DNA from: Cohnella fermenti | Lineage (GTDB): Bacteria > Bacillota > Bacilli > Paenibacillales > Paenibacillaceae | Length of the DNA stretch: 64,000 nt | Direction: 5' to 3' | Assembly (NCBI RefSeq): GCF_004801405.1 | Contig: NZ_SSOB01000024.1 | Coordinates: 1-64,000 of the forward strand | Shown here: positions 7,345 through 16,123 of the stretch, one piece after another | How positions within the stretch are numbered: position 1 is the stretch's first letter | How the letters are laid out: each line of letters starts with the position of its first letter | The notes under the pieces: model-generated | The model's database searches: none | What the model was told of the DNA's origin: nothing | The model's input: only the letters and a program-made list of their open reading frames with translations | Translations under genes and position numbers: made by a program

Positions 7345-10300
7345 ATGGAACCTATTGCTTTCATCGATACGGAAATCGAACCGAAGACCGGAAGAATCGC
7401 GGATATCGGCGGCGTCTTAGGGAACGGGCGAACCTTCCACTCCTCGTCGGTCCCCGACTTTGTTTCCTTTGTGCGGGAAGCTCGCTTCCTATGCGGACAT
7501 AATCTGCTTAATCACGACATGAACTATATCGGGCAGGCTGTTCGGTCGGCGGGGATTCCATCCTCCCGAATGATCGATACGTTGCATCTGTCCGCCTTGC
7601 TGTTCCCCGCCAAGCCGTACCATAAGCTGGTCAAGGACGATAAACTGCAAACGGAAGAGCTGAACAATCCGTTAAACGATGCAATTAAAGCAAAAGAGCT
7701 TTTTTTGGACGAGCTCGCCGCTTTCCACAAAATCTCGCCCGCGTTGAAGTTTATTTTTTATTCCCTCTTGCAGGATCAAAAAGAGTTTATGGCGTTCTTC
7801 CAATATATTGGATATGTTGATCTTCCCGCGAACCCGGTTGAAGCCATCCGCCGCGAGTTTCGCTTGCGGATTTGCGACCATACCGATCTTGCGCTGCTCA
7901 TCGAACAAAATCCGATTGAGCTGGCCTATTGTCTGGCTCTGATTCACTCCGGACACAAGACGTCCATTACGCCTCCTTGGATCATCAAGAACTTCCCGGC
8001 CGTCCAAGGAATCATGATCTTGCTTAGGGGCAAGCCCTGCTATCGCGAGTGCGGCTATTGCGATGAACAGTTGGACAGCCGCAGAGGGCTCAAGCGCTTA
8101 TTCGGCTATGATGGCTATCGAAGCTATGCGGGTCAGCCCTTGCAGGAAAATGCGGTAAATGCCGCGATCGCGGGGAAATCCCTGCTGGCCGTATTCCCTA
8201 CCGGGGGCGGCAAATCCATCACCTTTCAAGTGCCTGCGTTGATGAGCGGAGAAAGCGTGAGGGGGCTGACCGTGGTCATTTCTCCTTTGCAGTCGCTCAT
8301 GAAGGATCAAGTGGACAACCTGGAGAAGCAAGGAATAACCGAAGCGGTGACCATTAATGGTCTGTTAGATCCGATCGAACGAGCAAAATCATTGGAGCGT
8401 GTCGAGAACGGCTCCGCATCCATTCTATACATAGCGCCGGAATCTCTGAGATCCAAGACGATCGAACGGTTGCTGCTCGGAAGGAACGTGGTCCGGTTCG
8501 TCATTGACGAAGCTCACTGTTTTTCCTCATGGGGACAGGACTTTCGGGTCGATTACTTGTATATCGGCGACTTCATTAAATCTCTTCAGGATAAGAAAAA
8601 TCTGGCCGACGGCATTCCGGTATCTTGTTTTACCGCAACCGCCAAGCAAAAAGTCATCGAGGATATCCAGGCTTATTTCAAGGGGAAGCTTGCCATCGAG
8701 ATGAGTCTCTTCAGCTCCAGCGCATCCAGAACCAATCTTCATTATCAAGTGTTCGAACGAGCCACGGACGAGGACAAGTACAATACGGTTCGGGAGCTGC
8801 TGGAATGCAAACCATGTCCCACGATCCTCTATGTCTCCCGCACGAAACGGGCGGATGAATTGGCCTTGCGGCTGTCCAATGACGGCTATCCGGCCAAATC
8901 CTATCACGGCAAAATGGAAAAACACGTGAAAACGTCGCATCAAGACGCCTTCATGAAGGGCGACGTTCAAATTATGGTTGCTACGTCCGCCTTCGGCATG
9001 GGCGTCGACAAGAAGGACGTAGGAATGGTCATTCACTACGACATATCGGATTCTCTCGAGAACTACGTTCAGGAAGCCGGCAGAGCGGGGCGGGATGAAG
9101 CGATATCTGCCGATTGCTACGTTCTGTTTAATGACGAGGACTTGAACAAACACTTTATTCTGTTGAATCAGACGAAGCTGAGCATTCAGGAAATTCAGCA
9201 GATCTGGAAGGCCGTCAAAGAGGTTACCCGGTTCCGTTCAACCGTATCCCAATCGGCATTGGAGCTGGCCAGAAGGGCAGGTTGGGATGACGGGATTCTC
9301 GATATTCAAACGAAAGTAACGACGGCGATCTCTGCGCTGGAAGAAGCGGGGTACTTGAAGAGGGGGCAAAATATGCCCAGGGTGTATGCCGACAGCATTC
9401 TCGCCAAGAACGCGATGGAGGCCATCGAGCGGATTCACCGCTCCGGAAAATTCGACGAAAAACAAAAGGCGAATGCATCCCGGATCATTCGCAAGTTGTT
9501 TTCCAGCAAAAGCAGAAAGCACTTGAGCAATGAAACGGCGGAATCAAGAATCGATTACATCGCGGATCACTTGGCGATTCCAAAGGAAGAAGTCATCCAA
9601 CTGATCACGCTGATGCGCGAAATCAAGATTCTGGCCGACGCCAAAGATTTAACGGCTTTTATTAAGAAAAAGGAAAATGCAAACCGATCTCTCGGGATCT
9701 TGAAGCCGTACATCCAGGTTGAACGGTTCCTGCTCGCCGAGCTGGATACGGAAGAAAAAATCCTTCATCTCAAAGAATTGAACGAAAAGGCGGAGCAATC
9801 CGGTTGCCAGGAGGCCTCCCCTGCCAAATTGAAGACCGTCTTCAACATCTGGGCGATAAAAAACTGGGTGAGAAGGCGGACGGTGGACTTCAACAAACAT
9901 CATATCGCGGTTCAAGCACTGTACGGGCAGGAGCAGATGAAGGAGAAGCTGGAGAAGCGCCATGAACTGGCGGCCTTTATTGTAGAGTATCTCTATGCAA
10001 AAAGCGAGTCCGAGGCTTTGGGCGAAGAGAAGCCGCGTGAGGAAGCGCTGGTGGAATTCTCCGTGTTGGAATTGAAAGAAGCGTTCGAAAACCGCCAAAT
10101 TCTGTTCCAAAGCAACACCTCCGCAGATGAGATCGAAGACGCGCTGTTCTATTTGTCCCGGATTGAAGCCTTGAAGATAGAAGGCGGCTTTATGATTGTT
10201 TATAACGCCCTGACCATCGAGCGCACCGAACAGGACAATAAGCGTCGATATAAAATTGAGGATTATCAGAAGCTGAACCAGTACTACGAGAGCAAAGTGC

Positions 10301-12159
10301 AGCAGATCCACATTGTCGGGGAATACGCCAAGCAGATGATCGCCGATTATAAGGCGGCGCTGCAGTTCGTCGAAGATTATTTTCAGCTTAATTACTCGTC
10401 GTTTCTGAATAAGTACTTCAAGGGCAGTCGGCAAAACGAGATCAGGCGCAATATTACGTCGGCGAAATTCCGCCAACTGTTCGGCGAGTTGTCTCCCGTG
10501 CAGTTGAAGATCATTAACGATAATGCGTCTAAGCATATGGTCGTGGCAGCCGGGCCCGGAAGCGGCAAGACGAGGATTCTGGTACACAAGCTTGCTTCTC
10601 TGCTATTAATAGAGGATGTGAAGCATGAACAACTGCTTATGCTGACGTTCTCAAGAGCGGCGGCTACCGAATTCAAGATGCGGCTCCATCGGCTGATCGG
10701 CAACGCGGCTCATTTTATCGAGATTAAGACCTTTCATTCGTATTGCTTCGATTTGCTGGGGAGAATGGGGACGATCGAGAAATCCGATGAAATTATCCAG
10801 GAGACGCTCAAGCGAATCAAGTCGGGGGAGGTCGAAGCGGCCAGACTGACCAAAACCGTGCTTGTGATCGACGAAGCTCAGGATATGAATGCCCAAGAGT
10901 ATGCGCTTGTCTCCATGCTGATGGAAATGAACGAAGAAATGCGTGTTATCGCCGTTGGGGACGACGATCAGAATGTATATGAGTTTCGCGGCTCGAGTGC
11001 CAGGCACATGAAGAGCTTGATCGGTCACCCGTCAGCGGTGAAGTACGAGCTGATGGAAAATTACAGAAGCAAACGCAATCTTGTGGATTTCGCCAATCAG
11101 TTTGCGGCAACGATTGCGGATCGGTTAAAAGTGACGCCGGCCATTTCCTTTCAGAGAGACTCCGGTCAAATCAAGCTTATTCGGCACAGAGGCGGGAATC
11201 TGATAACTCCTTTGGTCGAGAGCATGCTTGCCCAGGAGCTGCGGGGGACGACCTGCGTGCTGACCCGGACCAATGACGACGCTGCTCTTCTGGCGGGGCT
11301 ATTGGTGAAGCACGGCATGCAAGCCAAGCTCATCCAGTCCAATGACGGATTCAACCTGTACAATCTGAAGGAGATCCGATTCTTTTTGGAGCGGCTTTGC
11401 TTGACGGAAGAAGTGTATACGATCGGCGAGGAGGATTGGAAGGCGGCGGAACGTGCGCTTGTCGAACAGCACAGGCAAAGCCCGAATCTGGAGATTGTCT
11501 TGAACCTGTTGCGGGATTTCGAGCAGGCGAATCCTCGCCATAAATACAAATCCGATCTGGATATATTTATCCGGGAATCCAGGCTGGAAGATTTCATTCG
11601 GGCGAATACGGACACCATTGTCGTATCCACGATTCATAAGGCCAAGGGCCGCGAGTTTGACAATGTGTTTCTTATGCTGGATCTATTTTCCCTTCGTACA
11701 GACGAGGAGAGAAGGCAGGTCTACGTTGCGGTTACCCGGGCGAGAAGCAATCTGACCATTCACTGCAGCGGGCCGATTTTCGATTTTATTCAAACGGACG
11801 GCTTCCTTGCATGGGAGGACGGCCGAATAGGTTCACCGCCTGACAAACTGGTGATGCAGTTGATGCTGCAGGACGTATGGCTGGATTTTTTTCTCGGTTG
11901 TCAGGAGGCAATAAAGCAACTGAATAGCGGCGATCTGCTGGCAGTAGACGGAGAATGCTGTCGCAACGCCAAGGGTGTCGCGGTTATTCGCTTCTCCAAG
12001 CAAATGAAGGGGAAGCTCGAACGGCTTCGGAGAGAGAGCTATCGGCCGATAAGAGCCATGGTCAAATATATCGTGTACTGGTACAAGGAATCCCAGGATA
12101 AAGAGATTCCAGTCGTGCTGCCGGAGCTGCACTTGGAGCGGGTAGATCCGACCGGCTGA
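7345..12159 (+). CDS. DEDDh exonuclease - RecQ helicase - UvrD-type helicase fusion
   Basis: A 1604-residue protein with three enzyme parts. Residues 1-135 look like a DnaQ/RNase T-type 3'-5' exonuclease (FIDTEIEPKTGRIADIGG, GHNLLNHD, NDAIKAKELF). Residues about 250-600 are a RecQ superfamily 2 helicase: Walker A FPTGGGKS near 286, DEAH box IDEAHCFSSWGQDF near 387, FTATA, and QEAGRAGRDE near 576. After about 450 mostly helical residues, 1050-1530 form a UvrD/PcrA-type superfamily 1 helicase: AAGPGSGKT near 1068, IDEAQDMN near 1174, GDDDQNVYEFRG, STIHKAKGREF near 1428 and VYVAVTRAR near 1459. All ATPase motifs are intact. It probably processes DNA ends or recombination intermediates in the cytoplasm. 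ATG 7345 has AGGAGAG upstream. It stands alone, just outside the tRNA-bounded island, and is much more GC-rich than that island. Confidence 0.85.
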   Translation: MEPIAFIDTEIEPKTGRIADIGGVLGNGRTFHSSSVPDFVSFVREARFLCGHNLLNHDMNYIGQAVRSAGIPSSRMIDTLHLSALLFPAKPYHKLVKDDKLQTEELNNPLNDAIKAKELFLDELAAFHKISPALKFIFYSLLQDQKEFMAFFQYIGYVDLPANPVEAIRREFRLRICDHTDLALLIEQNPIELAYCLALIHSGHKTSITPPWIIKNFPAVQGIMILLRGKPCYRECGYCDEQLDSRRGLKRLFGYDGYRSYAGQPLQENAVNAAIAGKSLLAVFPTGGGKSITFQVPALMSGESVRGLTVVISPLQSLMKDQVDNLEKQGITEAVTINGLLDPIERAKSLERVENGSASILYIAPESLRSKTIERLLLGRNVVRFVIDEAHCFSSWGQDFRVDYLYIGDFIKSLQDKKNLADGIPVSCFTATAKQKVIEDIQAYFKGKLAIEMSLFSSSASRTNLHYQVFERATDEDKYNTVRELLECKPCPTILYVSRTKRADELALRLSNDGYPAKSYHGKMEKHVKTSHQDAFMKGDVQIMVATSAFGMGVDKKDVGMVIHYDISDSLENYVQEAGRAGRDEAISADCYVLFNDEDLNKHFILLNQTKLSIQEIQQIWKAVKEVTRFRSTVSQSALELARRAGWDDGILDIQTKVTTAISALEEAGYLKRGQNMPRVYADSILAKNAMEAIERIHRSGKFDEKQKANASRIIRKLFSSKSRKHLSNETAESRIDYIADHLAIPKEEVIQLITLMREIKILADAKDLTAFIKKKENANRSLGILKPYIQVERFLLAELDTEEKILHLKELNEKAEQSGCQEASPAKLKTVFNIWAIKNWVRRRTVDFNKHHIAVQALYGQEQMKEKLEKRHELAAFIVEYLYAKSESEALGEEKPREEALVEFSVLELKEAFENRQILFQSNTSADEIEDALFYLSRIEALKIEGGFMIVYNALTIERTEQDNKRRYKIEDYQKLNQYYESKVQQIHIVGEYAKQMIADYKAALQFVEDYFQLNYSSFLNKYFKGSRQNEIRRNITSAKFRQLFGELSPVQLKIINDNASKHMVVAAGPGSGKTRILVHKLASLLLIEDVKHEQLLMLTFSRAAATEFKMRLHRLIGNAAHFIEIKTFHSYCFDLLGRMGTIEKSDEIIQETLKRIKSGEVEAARLTKTVLVIDEAQDMNAQEYALVSMLMEMNEEMRVIAVGDDDQNVYEFRGSSARHMKSLIGHPSAVKYELMENYRSKRNLVDFANQFAATIADRLKVTPAISFQRDSGQIKLIRHRGGNLITPLVESMLAQELRGTTCVLTRTNDDAALLAGLLVKHGMQAKLIQSNDGFNLYNLKEIRFFLERLCLTEEVYTIGEEDWKAAERALVEQHRQSPNLEIVLNLLRDFEQANPRHKYKSDLDIFIRESRLEDFIRANTDTIVVSTIHKAKGREFDNVFLMLDLFSLRTDEERRQVYVAVTRARSNLTIHCSGPIFDFIQTDGFLAWEDGRIGSPPDKLVMQLMLQDVWLDFFLGCQEAIKQLNSGDLLAVDGECCRNAKGVAVIRFSKQMKGKLERLRRESYRPIRAMVKYIVYWYKESQDKEIPVVLPELHLERVDPTG

Positions 12160-12203
12160 CGCACCGCATACGAATCCGTCAGCCGGGCCGATATATAATT
12201 GTT

Positions 12204-12231
12204 GCCTGTCATTCATTGACAGGCCTTTTTT
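12204..12231 (+). terminator. Intrinsic terminator of the helicase gene
   Basis: Eight-base arms GCCTGTCA and TGACAGGC with a 5-base loop, followed by CTTTTTTG. Its T-run touches the -35 box of the next promoter. Confidence 0.9.
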
Positions 12232-12271
12232 GACTATGCTAAATTTTTTACTGATAATGATTCTTATTTTC
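12230..12271 (+). promoter_or_regulatory. Promoter with Fur box for the btr-like gene
   Basis: TTGACT at 12230-12235, a 17-base spacer, then GATAAT at 12253-12258 form a sigma-A type promoter. The -10 box lies inside GATAATGATTCTTATTTTC (12253-12271), close to the 19-bp Fur consensus, so iron-loaded Fur would block it directly. Confidence 0.75.
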
Positions 12272-12294
12272 ATGAAAGCGAAGGAGGTCTTTTC

Positions 12295-13920
12295 ATGACA
12301 GCCGTTCCTGCCGTCCAACAGGAGGACGCTTATTCTTGCCTCGATCTGCTTTGGGTGAAATTCCGCGCAGTGCGCCTGCTGCGGCAGACACACTTCAAGC
12401 CGCAACTGTTATATGCTCACGGACTCGTCGTCGTCAAGCAAGGCGAGGGACATATTACGCTCGACCTCGGCATGCATCGGCTGGACCCCGATACGGTCCG
12501 CTTCATTGCGCCCGGCCAGACGATCGGCTTCTCCGAGGAACAGGGCAGCAAGCTTGAGGTGTATCTGTTCACCTTCGATCTGCATTGGGACCAGGAGGTG
12601 CCGCCGAACCGGCGCGTCTGGCCGCTGCCGGGCGTGGTGGCCGTCAAGCCGGATCACGCGCTCTACCAATTGTGCGAAGCGGTCAGCGGCTGCAGCCGCA
12701 GCGGGCAGGCGCTCGAGCGTTTCAGCGGGCAGACGCACTTTCAGAAGCTGCTGTCGTGGATCTTTAACCATATCCGCCGCGAGAAGAAGCAGGACTCCCG
12801 CCTCGCCATGGACCGGACCCGCAGCTACATGGAGTCGCACTACAGCGAGAGCATTACGATCGACCAGCTCGCCCGCATGGCCGAGGTATCGCCCAAATAT
12901 TACGTGTCCCTGTTCAAGAAAACATACGGCAAAACGGCTATCGACTACTTGACCGGGGTCAGGGTGAACAGGGCGAAGCAACTGATGCTTCAGGAGGACA
13001 TGCGGCTGAAGGATATCGCCTACCGGGTCGGGTATAACGACGAGTATTACTTCAGCCGCATGTTCAAAAAGGAGGTCGGCATCTCTCCCACGGCGTATCT
13101 CAGGAAACGGCGGCAAAAGGTCGTTGCTTACAGCGCGACGGTGCTGGGCCAACTGCTGGCGCTCCAGATCATGCCGTATGCGGCCCCGCTGCATCCCAAG
13201 TGGACGTCGTATTACTATACGCAGTACCGTTACGATATTCCGCTGCACCTGAGCGGCTACCGGTTCAACGAAGACTGGGAGGCGAACCTGGACGTGCTGA
13301 AGCAGGCGCGGATGGACTGCATCATCTCGACCGATCAGTTGCATCCGCCGGAAAAAGAACGTCTCGAGCAGCTCGCTCCGGTGCATGTGGTGCCCTTGTA
13401 CGAGCGGGGCTGGCGGGACCAGCTCGCGGACATCGCCGCCATCGTCAATGCGGACGACGAGGCCCGCGTATGGCTGGAGCGGTATGACGAGCACGCGGCG
13501 CGGGTGCGCGAGCGCCTGCACGAAGCGCTGCAGGGCGAGACCGTGCTCATCGTCAGTTTGTACAACGATCGTTTTTTCCTCTTCCCGTCCATCGGCATGC
13601 GGGACGTGTTCGCCGATCTGGCGCTGCGCGCGCCGGAGGGGGCCGCGGCCTACGGCGGCAACAAGTGCGTCTCGCTGGCGGAGCTGTCCGCGCTCGAAGC
13701 GGATCATATTCTGCTGAACGTCCGCCAGGAATCCGTGACGCTGGATCATTGGGAACGGCTGCGGACAACGGAGGCGTGGCAGGACGTCAGGGCGGTGCGC
13801 AGAGGATGCGTGCATCATATCTCGTCCGACCCGTGGCGGGAGTATTCGGCGCATGCGGCCATGCGGATGGTGCAGGACGTGTACGAGCGTCTCTGCGACA
13901 GTCGCGCCTTGGACGCATAA
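12295..13920 (+). CDS. btr: AraC regulator fused to siderophore-binding domain, Btr-like
   Basis: The Btr family (YbbB in Bacillus) activates siderophore genes when the ferric siderophore binds its own binding-protein-like domain. Here an N-terminal cupin-like part (about 20-120) is followed by two AraC helix-turn-helix motifs (about 175-275: ITIDQLARMAEVSPKYYVSL and LKDIAYRVGYNDEYYFSRMF) and then a FecB/BtuF-type periplasmic-binding fold (about 280-535) without a signal peptide, so it acts inside the cell. Length (541) matches Btr (about 530). ATG follows AAGGAGG. The gene sits between a Fur-boxed promoter and the Fur-boxed dhb operon in the same direction, so it probably activates that operon or distant uptake genes. 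No ferric-siderophore importer is in the window. Confidence 0.85.
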   Translation: MTAVPAVQQEDAYSCLDLLWVKFRAVRLLRQTHFKPQLLYAHGLVVVKQGEGHITLDLGMHRLDPDTVRFIAPGQTIGFSEEQGSKLEVYLFTFDLHWDQEVPPNRRVWPLPGVVAVKPDHALYQLCEAVSGCSRSGQALERFSGQTHFQKLLSWIFNHIRREKKQDSRLAMDRTRSYMESHYSESITIDQLARMAEVSPKYYVSLFKKTYGKTAIDYLTGVRVNRAKQLMLQEDMRLKDIAYRVGYNDEYYFSRMFKKEVGISPTAYLRKRRQKVVAYSATVLGQLLALQIMPYAAPLHPKWTSYYYTQYRYDIPLHLSGYRFNEDWEANLDVLKQARMDCIISTDQLHPPEKERLEQLAPVHVVPLYERGWRDQLADIAAIVNADDEARVWLERYDEHAARVRERLHEALQGETVLIVSLYNDRFFLFPSIGMRDVFADLALRAPEGAAAYGGNKCVSLAELSALEADHILLNVRQESVTLDHWERLRTTEAWQDVRAVRRGCVHHISSDPWREYSAHAAMRMVQDVYERLCDSRALDA

Positions 13921-13986
13921 CGGAATCTGAATTTCGTACATCCGATATTGTGGAAATCGTTCATGGAAAGGGGAGTGACATTCACC

Positions 13987-14013
13987 TATAATCAACGTTG
14001 ATAATGATTATCA
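13987..14013 (+). promoter_or_regulatory. dhb operon promoter with Fur box
   Basis: TATAAT at 13987-13992 is followed at 13999-14013 by TGATAATGATTATCA, a perfect 7-1-7 inverted repeat, the core Fur operator. Placed over the likely transcription start, it should repress the siderophore operon in iron-replete cells. The -35 box is not clear, which fits a promoter needing an AraC-type activator. Confidence 0.85.
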
Positions 14014-14070
14014 ATTGCAAAATAGGGACGATGAGGCACAATCGGGCGGATGAGGAGGAAGATCATTTAA

Positions 14071-14853
14071 ATGGGCACCGCGTTTGAAGGAAAAGTCGCG
14101 CTCGTCACCGGCGCCGCCCAAGGCATCGGCGAGGCGATCGTTCATGCGCTGTGCGGGCAGGGGGCGATCGTCGCCGCGGTCGACAGGCAGCGGGAGCCGC
14201 TCATGCGTCTGAGCGCAGCGCTTGCCGGGCAAGGAAGTCCGGCGAGGGCGTATCCCTTGGATCTGAAGGATGACGAGGCGATCTTGCAAACCGTGGCGCG
14301 AATCGAGGAGGAGCTGGGCGCGATCGACATTCTCGTGCATGCGGCCGGCGTTCTGCGCACGGGATCGCTCTCGACATACGCCGACGAGGACTGGGAGGAG
14401 CTGTTCGCGGTGAATGTCGGCGCCGTATTCCGCCTCACGCGCGCGGTGAGCGAGCGCATGATTCCGCGCAGGCGGGGCGCGATCGTCACGGTATCGTCGA
14501 ATGCCGCCGCCGTGCCGCGCATGGGCATGGGTGCCTATGCGACGACCAAGGCGGCGGCGACGATGCTGACCAAGTGCTTCGCCCTCGAGCTGGCGGCGTA
14601 CGGCATCCGCTGCAATATCGTATCGCCGGGCTCGACGGATACGCCCATGCTGCGCGGCATGTGGCAGGACGAACGGGGCGCGCAGGAGACGCTGGACGGC
14701 TCGCTGCCGGCCTATCGGACCGGCATCCCGCTTCGCAAGCTGGCGACCCCGGCGGATATCGCCGAGGGCGTGCTGTATCTGGCATCCGAACGCGCCGGTC
14801 ACCTGACGATGCACGATCTGCGCATCGACGGGGGAGCGACGCTGGGCGTATAA
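14071..14853 (+). CDS. dhbA: 2,3-dihydro-2,3-dihydroxybenzoate dehydrogenase
   Basis: It oxidises 2,3-dihydro-2,3-dihydroxybenzoate to 2,3-dihydroxybenzoate with NAD, the last step of making the catechol unit. It is a classical short-chain dehydrogenase of 260 residues: nucleotide-binding ALVTGAAQGIGEA near the N-terminus, a VSSNAA strand with the catalytic serine, and the YATTK active site (YxxxK) near 155-159. The C-terminal GGATLGV end is typical. It is the first gene of the siderophore operon, with GGAGGAAG before ATG, and is followed by dhbC after 28 bases. Confidence 0.92.
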   Translation: MGTAFEGKVALVTGAAQGIGEAIVHALCGQGAIVAAVDRQREPLMRLSAALAGQGSPARAYPLDLKDDEAILQTVARIEEELGAIDILVHAAGVLRTGSLSTYADEDWEELFAVNVGAVFRLTRAVSERMIPRRRGAIVTVSSNAAAVPRMGMGAYATTKAAATMLTKCFALELAAYGIRCNIVSPGSTDTPMLRGMWQDERGAQETLDGSLPAYRTGIPLRKLATPADIAEGVLYLASERAGHLTMHDLRIDGGATLGV

Positions 14854-14881
14854 CCCTATGATCCGATCGGCTTAAAGGAGG

Positions 14882-16123
14882 ATGAATCGTCTGAACGCAC
14901 AAGGACAAGTCACGGAGGCGACAGCCGCCGATTTATTGGAGGATTACCGGCGCGGCCATTCCTTTTTCTTCGCCACCCCGCAGGCTACCTGGCTGGCCGA
15001 GGGGACACTCGCCGTGCTTCCGGCCGCCGCCGACCGCGAGGAGTTGGGGACGCTGCCGGAGCGCGCCGAGAGACTGCTGAAGCAACTGAAGCGGGACGGA
15101 CAGCGGCCGCCGATGCTGGTCGGCGCGGTACCGTTCGACCCGGGTCAGGCTGCGCATCTCGTCGTGCCGCTCACGGTCCGCAAGCTGGAGAAGCTCAGCC
15201 TCGATTCGCGTGCGCCGCTGCGCGCGCCGTTCGGAGGCGGCTTCACCGTCGAGCCGTTCCCCGAACCCGAGGCGTATGTCGACGGCGCAAGCCGGGCGAT
15301 CGGCCGCATGCGTGCGGGCGAGCTGGATAAGATCGTGCTGGCTCGCACGCTGAGGCTCGCCTCGCCGCAGCCGATCAGGCTGAACGAGCTGCTGCACAAC
15401 CTGGCTCAGCACAACACGCTCGGCTATACGTTCGCCGTCGATCTGCCGAGGCGGAGCGAGAGCGAAGCCGGCGGACGGACGACGGACCGCACGCGCACCT
15501 TGATCGGCGCCAGTCCCGAGCTGCTGGTCGCAAGGACCGGCTCCCGCGTATATGTCAATCCGCTGGCGGGCTCGACGCCCCGCAGCTCGGATGCCGCCGA
15601 GGACGAGCGGCGCGCGCAGGCGCTGCTGGCTTCGCCGAAGGATCTGCGCGAGCATGCGCTTGTGATCGAAGCCGTCGCCGAAGCGCTGCGGCCTTATTGC
15701 AGAACGCTTGACGTACCCGCGAAGCCGTCGCTTGTCAGCACGGCCGCGATGTGGCATTTATCCACCGAGATCAGGGGGGAGCTTGAAGATCCCGAGATGA
15801 CGTCGCTGGCGCTCGCCGTCGCCCTCCATCCGACGCCCGCCGTATGCGGCGCGCCGACCGGGCTGGCGAGAGCGGCGATACGAGAGCTGGAGCCGTTCGA
15901 CAGAGGCTTCTATGCGGGCCTTGTCGGCTGGTGCGATGCGAGCGGAGACGGCGAATGGGCGATCGCGATCCGCTGCGCCGTGGCGGAGAGCCATTCCTTG
16001 GAGCTCTATGCCGGCGCGGGCATCGTCGCCGAATCGAGCGCCGAAGCCGAGCTGGCCGAGACTTCGGCCAAATTCCGCACTATGCTGCGAGCGATGGGGG
16101 TGCAGGATGACGAAGCCTATTGA
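14882..16123 (+). CDS. dhbC: Isochorismate synthase
   Basis: It converts chorismate to isochorismate, drawing shikimate-pathway carbon into siderophore synthesis. The 413-residue sequence has the chorismate-binding fold: DKIVLARTL, TLIGASPELLV, NPLAGSTPR, HLSTEIRG, HPTPAVCGAPTG and the C-terminal YAGAGIVAESSAEAEL. The ribosome binding site AAAGGAGG (14874-14881) touches the ATG at 14882 with no spacing. A CTG at 14891 is spaced better, so the true N-terminus could be three codons shorter. Its last 17 bases overlap the start of dhbE, suggesting translational coupling. Confidence 0.92.
   Translation: MNRLNAQGQVTEATAADLLEDYRRGHSFFFATPQATWLAEGTLAVLPAAADREELGTLPERAERLLKQLKRDGQRPPMLVGAVPFDPGQAAHLVVPLTVRKLEKLSLDSRAPLRAPFGGGFTVEPFPEPEAYVDGASRAIGRMRAGELDKIVLARTLRLASPQPIRLNELLHNLAQHNTLGYTFAVDLPRRSESEAGGRTTDRTRTLIGASPELLVARTGSRVYVNPLAGSTPRSSDAAEDERRAQALLASPKDLREHALVIEAVAEALRPYCRTLDVPAKPSLVSTAAMWHLSTEIRGELEDPEMTSLALAVALHPTPAVCGAPTGLARAAIRELEPFDRGFYAGLVGWCDASGDGEWAIAIRCAVAESHSLELYAGAGIVAESSAEAELAETSAKFRTMLRAMGVQDDEAY

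Noticed and set aside
6807..7364. 185-residue minus-strand frame with GREDSNLQRG
   Set aside because: That peptide is the familiar false translation across a leucine tRNA 3' end. The frame overlaps the tRNA half and the helicase start.
12409..13995. 528-residue minus-strand frame opposite the btr-like gene
   Set aside because: It is the antisense of a well-supported gene in GC-rich DNA, is full of Arg/His/Gln-rich sequence and has no domain or binding site.
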